From assembly GCA_030635415.1 (NCBI GenBank), contig DAOVYW010000157.1, positions 1 through 5,946 of the forward strand: 5,946 nucleotides of DNA, written 5' to 3'. The stretch's first letter is position 1. Each line of letters starts with the position of its first letter. The notes beneath the pieces are model-generated. The model made no database searches and was not told the origin of the DNA. It saw only the letters and a program-made list of their open reading frames with translations. Of the stretch, positions 5,103 to 5,946 are shown piece by piece. Both the position numbers and the translations under genes were made by a program. This stretch comes from Candidatus Firestoneibacteriota bacterium. Lineage in GTDB: Bacteria > Oederibacteriota > JAAXVQ01 > JAUVAV01.

Positions 5103-5465
5103 ATGGAAGGTCTAGGCGCTTATAGCACCATAGCAGTGGCCCTCGGGGTCGCTATTTTCTGTCTCGCAGCCGGGGTTTATATTTCCTGGCTGTTTCGTCC
5201 CATGAATCCCACGCCCATAAAACTTGAACCTTATGAATGCGGTGAACCAACCGTGGGAACGGCGCGGGTGCAATTCCGTGGGATGTTTTATCTGGTGGCC
5301 CTGCTGTTTGTGATTTTTGACGTGGAAATTATTTTTCTTTTTCCCTGGGCTGTCGCGTTTCGGCAGTTGGGTCTTTTTGCATTTATTGAAATGCTTATTT
5401 TTGTGACAATCCTGCTCTTCGGCTTGCTCTACGCTTGGAGGAAAGGGGCTCTGAAATGGCAATAA
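5103..5465 (+). CDS. nuoA: NADH-quinone oxidoreductase subunit A
   Basis: NuoA is a small membrane subunit of complex I that sits near the quinone-binding cavity where the membrane arm meets the peripheral arm. It has 120 residues with three predicted membrane helices (about 8-31, 61-83 and 90-112). The hallmark loop Y44-E-C-G47 followed by GTARVQF is present, as are the conserved acidic residues D73 and E75 in FDVEIIFLFPWA and E96 in the third helix. Nothing is missing. AGGAG (5093-5097), overlapping the polyprenyl synthase stop, lies 5 nt before ATG 5103. Its 3' end overlaps nuoB by 10 nt. As the usual first gene of a nuo operon, it suggests that more complex I genes follow beyond the window. 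Confidence 0.96.
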   Translation: MEGLGAYSTIAVALGVAIFCLAAGVYISWLFRPMNPTPIKLEPYECGEPTVGTARVQFRGMFYLVALLFVIFDVEIIFLFPWAVAFRQLGLFAFIEMLIFVTILLFGLLYAWRKGALKWQ

Positions 5466-5946
5466 TTGATAAACTGGCAGGGGTGACAGAACGCTTTCCC
5501 GGCGGGGGAGTATTGCTGACCACTATGGAGTTTTTCATCAATTGGGGGCGTAAGAACTCTCTCTGGCCGCTTACTTTCGGGCTTTCTTGCTGCGCCATTG
5601 AGATGTTCTCCACCGGAGCTTCGCGCTTCGACTGGGCCCGCTTGGGAAATGAAGTATTGCGCGCTTCGCCGCGCCAGGCGGACATGATGGTAGTGGCGGG
5701 AACTGTATGCTGGAAAATGGCTCCCCGGATTAAGCGGCTCTATGAGCAGATGGGCGAACCCCGTTATGTTATTGCCATGGGGGCCTGCGCGGTTTCCGGC
5801 GGACCATTTTATTATAATTCATATGGAACGGTTCGTGGAGTTGATCAGCTCATACCCGTGGATATATATCTTCCCGGTTGTCCTCCCAAACCGGAAGCGC
5901 TTTTAGACGCGGTGCTTAAATTGGAGAAGAAAATAACCCGGGAGCG
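5456..5946 (+). CDS. nuoB: NADH-quinone oxidoreductase subunit B, 3' end outside the window
   Basis: NuoB carries the terminal [4Fe-4S] cluster N2 that passes electrons to quinone in complex I. The frame is open for 163 codons and leaves the window without a stop, so the protein is nearly complete for this family. The four cluster ligands are visible: C45 and C46 in LSCCAIEM, C111 in GACAVSGG and C142 in PGCPPKPEA. SPRQADMMVVAGTV (71-84) is the usual core block. At residues 85-86 the protein has Cys-Trp (GTVCWKMAP), where many relatives have Thr plus a variable residue; it may be harmless. ATG 5456 has GGGG at 5445-5448, 7 nt before it, inside nuoA, and overlaps nuoA by 10 nt, which points to translational coupling. 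NuoC or a NuoCD fusion would be expected next. Confidence 0.96.
   Translation, partial: MAIIDKLAGVTERFPGGGVLLTTMEFFINWGRKNSLWPLTFGLSCCAIEMFSTGASRFDWARLGNEVLRASPRQADMMVVAGTVCWKMAPRIKRLYEQMGEPRYVIAMGACAVSGGPFYYNSYGTVRGVDQLIPVDIYLPGCPPKPEALLDAVLKLEKKITRE

Noticed and set aside
5112..5462. Minus-strand open frame covering nuoA
   Set aside because: nuoA on the + strand has all its family motifs; the antisense translation shows no domain.
1..5946. Mobile element, CRISPR array, phage or defence system
   Set aside because: No transposase or integrase, repeat-spacer array, tRNA-linked attachment site or defence-gene motif is visible in the frames examined. The genes are housekeeping or signalling types with consistent composition.

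Overview
The window looks like an ordinary chromosomal stretch of a Gram-negative bacterium, most likely a member of the Desulfobacterota (former Deltaproteobacteria). This is an inference from the mix of genes: single-domain PilZ and receiver proteins, FolD, a LOG-family protein, a long-chain polyprenyl synthase and nuoAB. It also rests on roughly balanced base composition and a C-run/G-run intergenic repeat that I associate with such genomes. No single marker here fixes the phylum. All supported genes are on the + strand.

Region 1 (1-1411): the 3' end of fabH (ketoacyl-ACP synthase III) is followed by a good sigma70-type promoter (240-268). Then come a small PilZ protein (348-695) and a secreted protein with two Ada-like Cys/His metal-site repeats and a charged tail (737-1411).

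Region 2 (1412-3872): a perfect 12-bp inverted repeat sits just upstream of a tight four-gene unit. It encodes a degenerate receiver protein (phospho-acceptor Asp replaced by Glu), a second PilZ protein, folD (overlapping the PilZ gene by 20 nt) and a LOG-family nucleotide-monophosphate hydrolase-like protein. A C/G-run hairpin repeat follows and may end the unit.

Region 3 (3873-5946): a sigma70-type promoter (4004-4033) leads into a short leader with two same-sized tandem hairpins. The second is a textbook intrinsic terminator placed before the start of a long-chain polyprenyl diphosphate synthase. nuoA and nuoB of respiratory complex I follow with almost no spacing. The isoprenoid quinone tail and the quinone-reducing complex therefore appear to share one transcript, possibly controlled by attenuation.

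The most interesting points are the twin-hairpin attenuator-like leader, the phosphorylation-site-less receiver paired with a PilZ protein and co-transcribed with folD, and the exported twin Ada-like protein. I saw no mobile element, CRISPR array, tRNA or rRNA, and nothing I would call a wholly new system.
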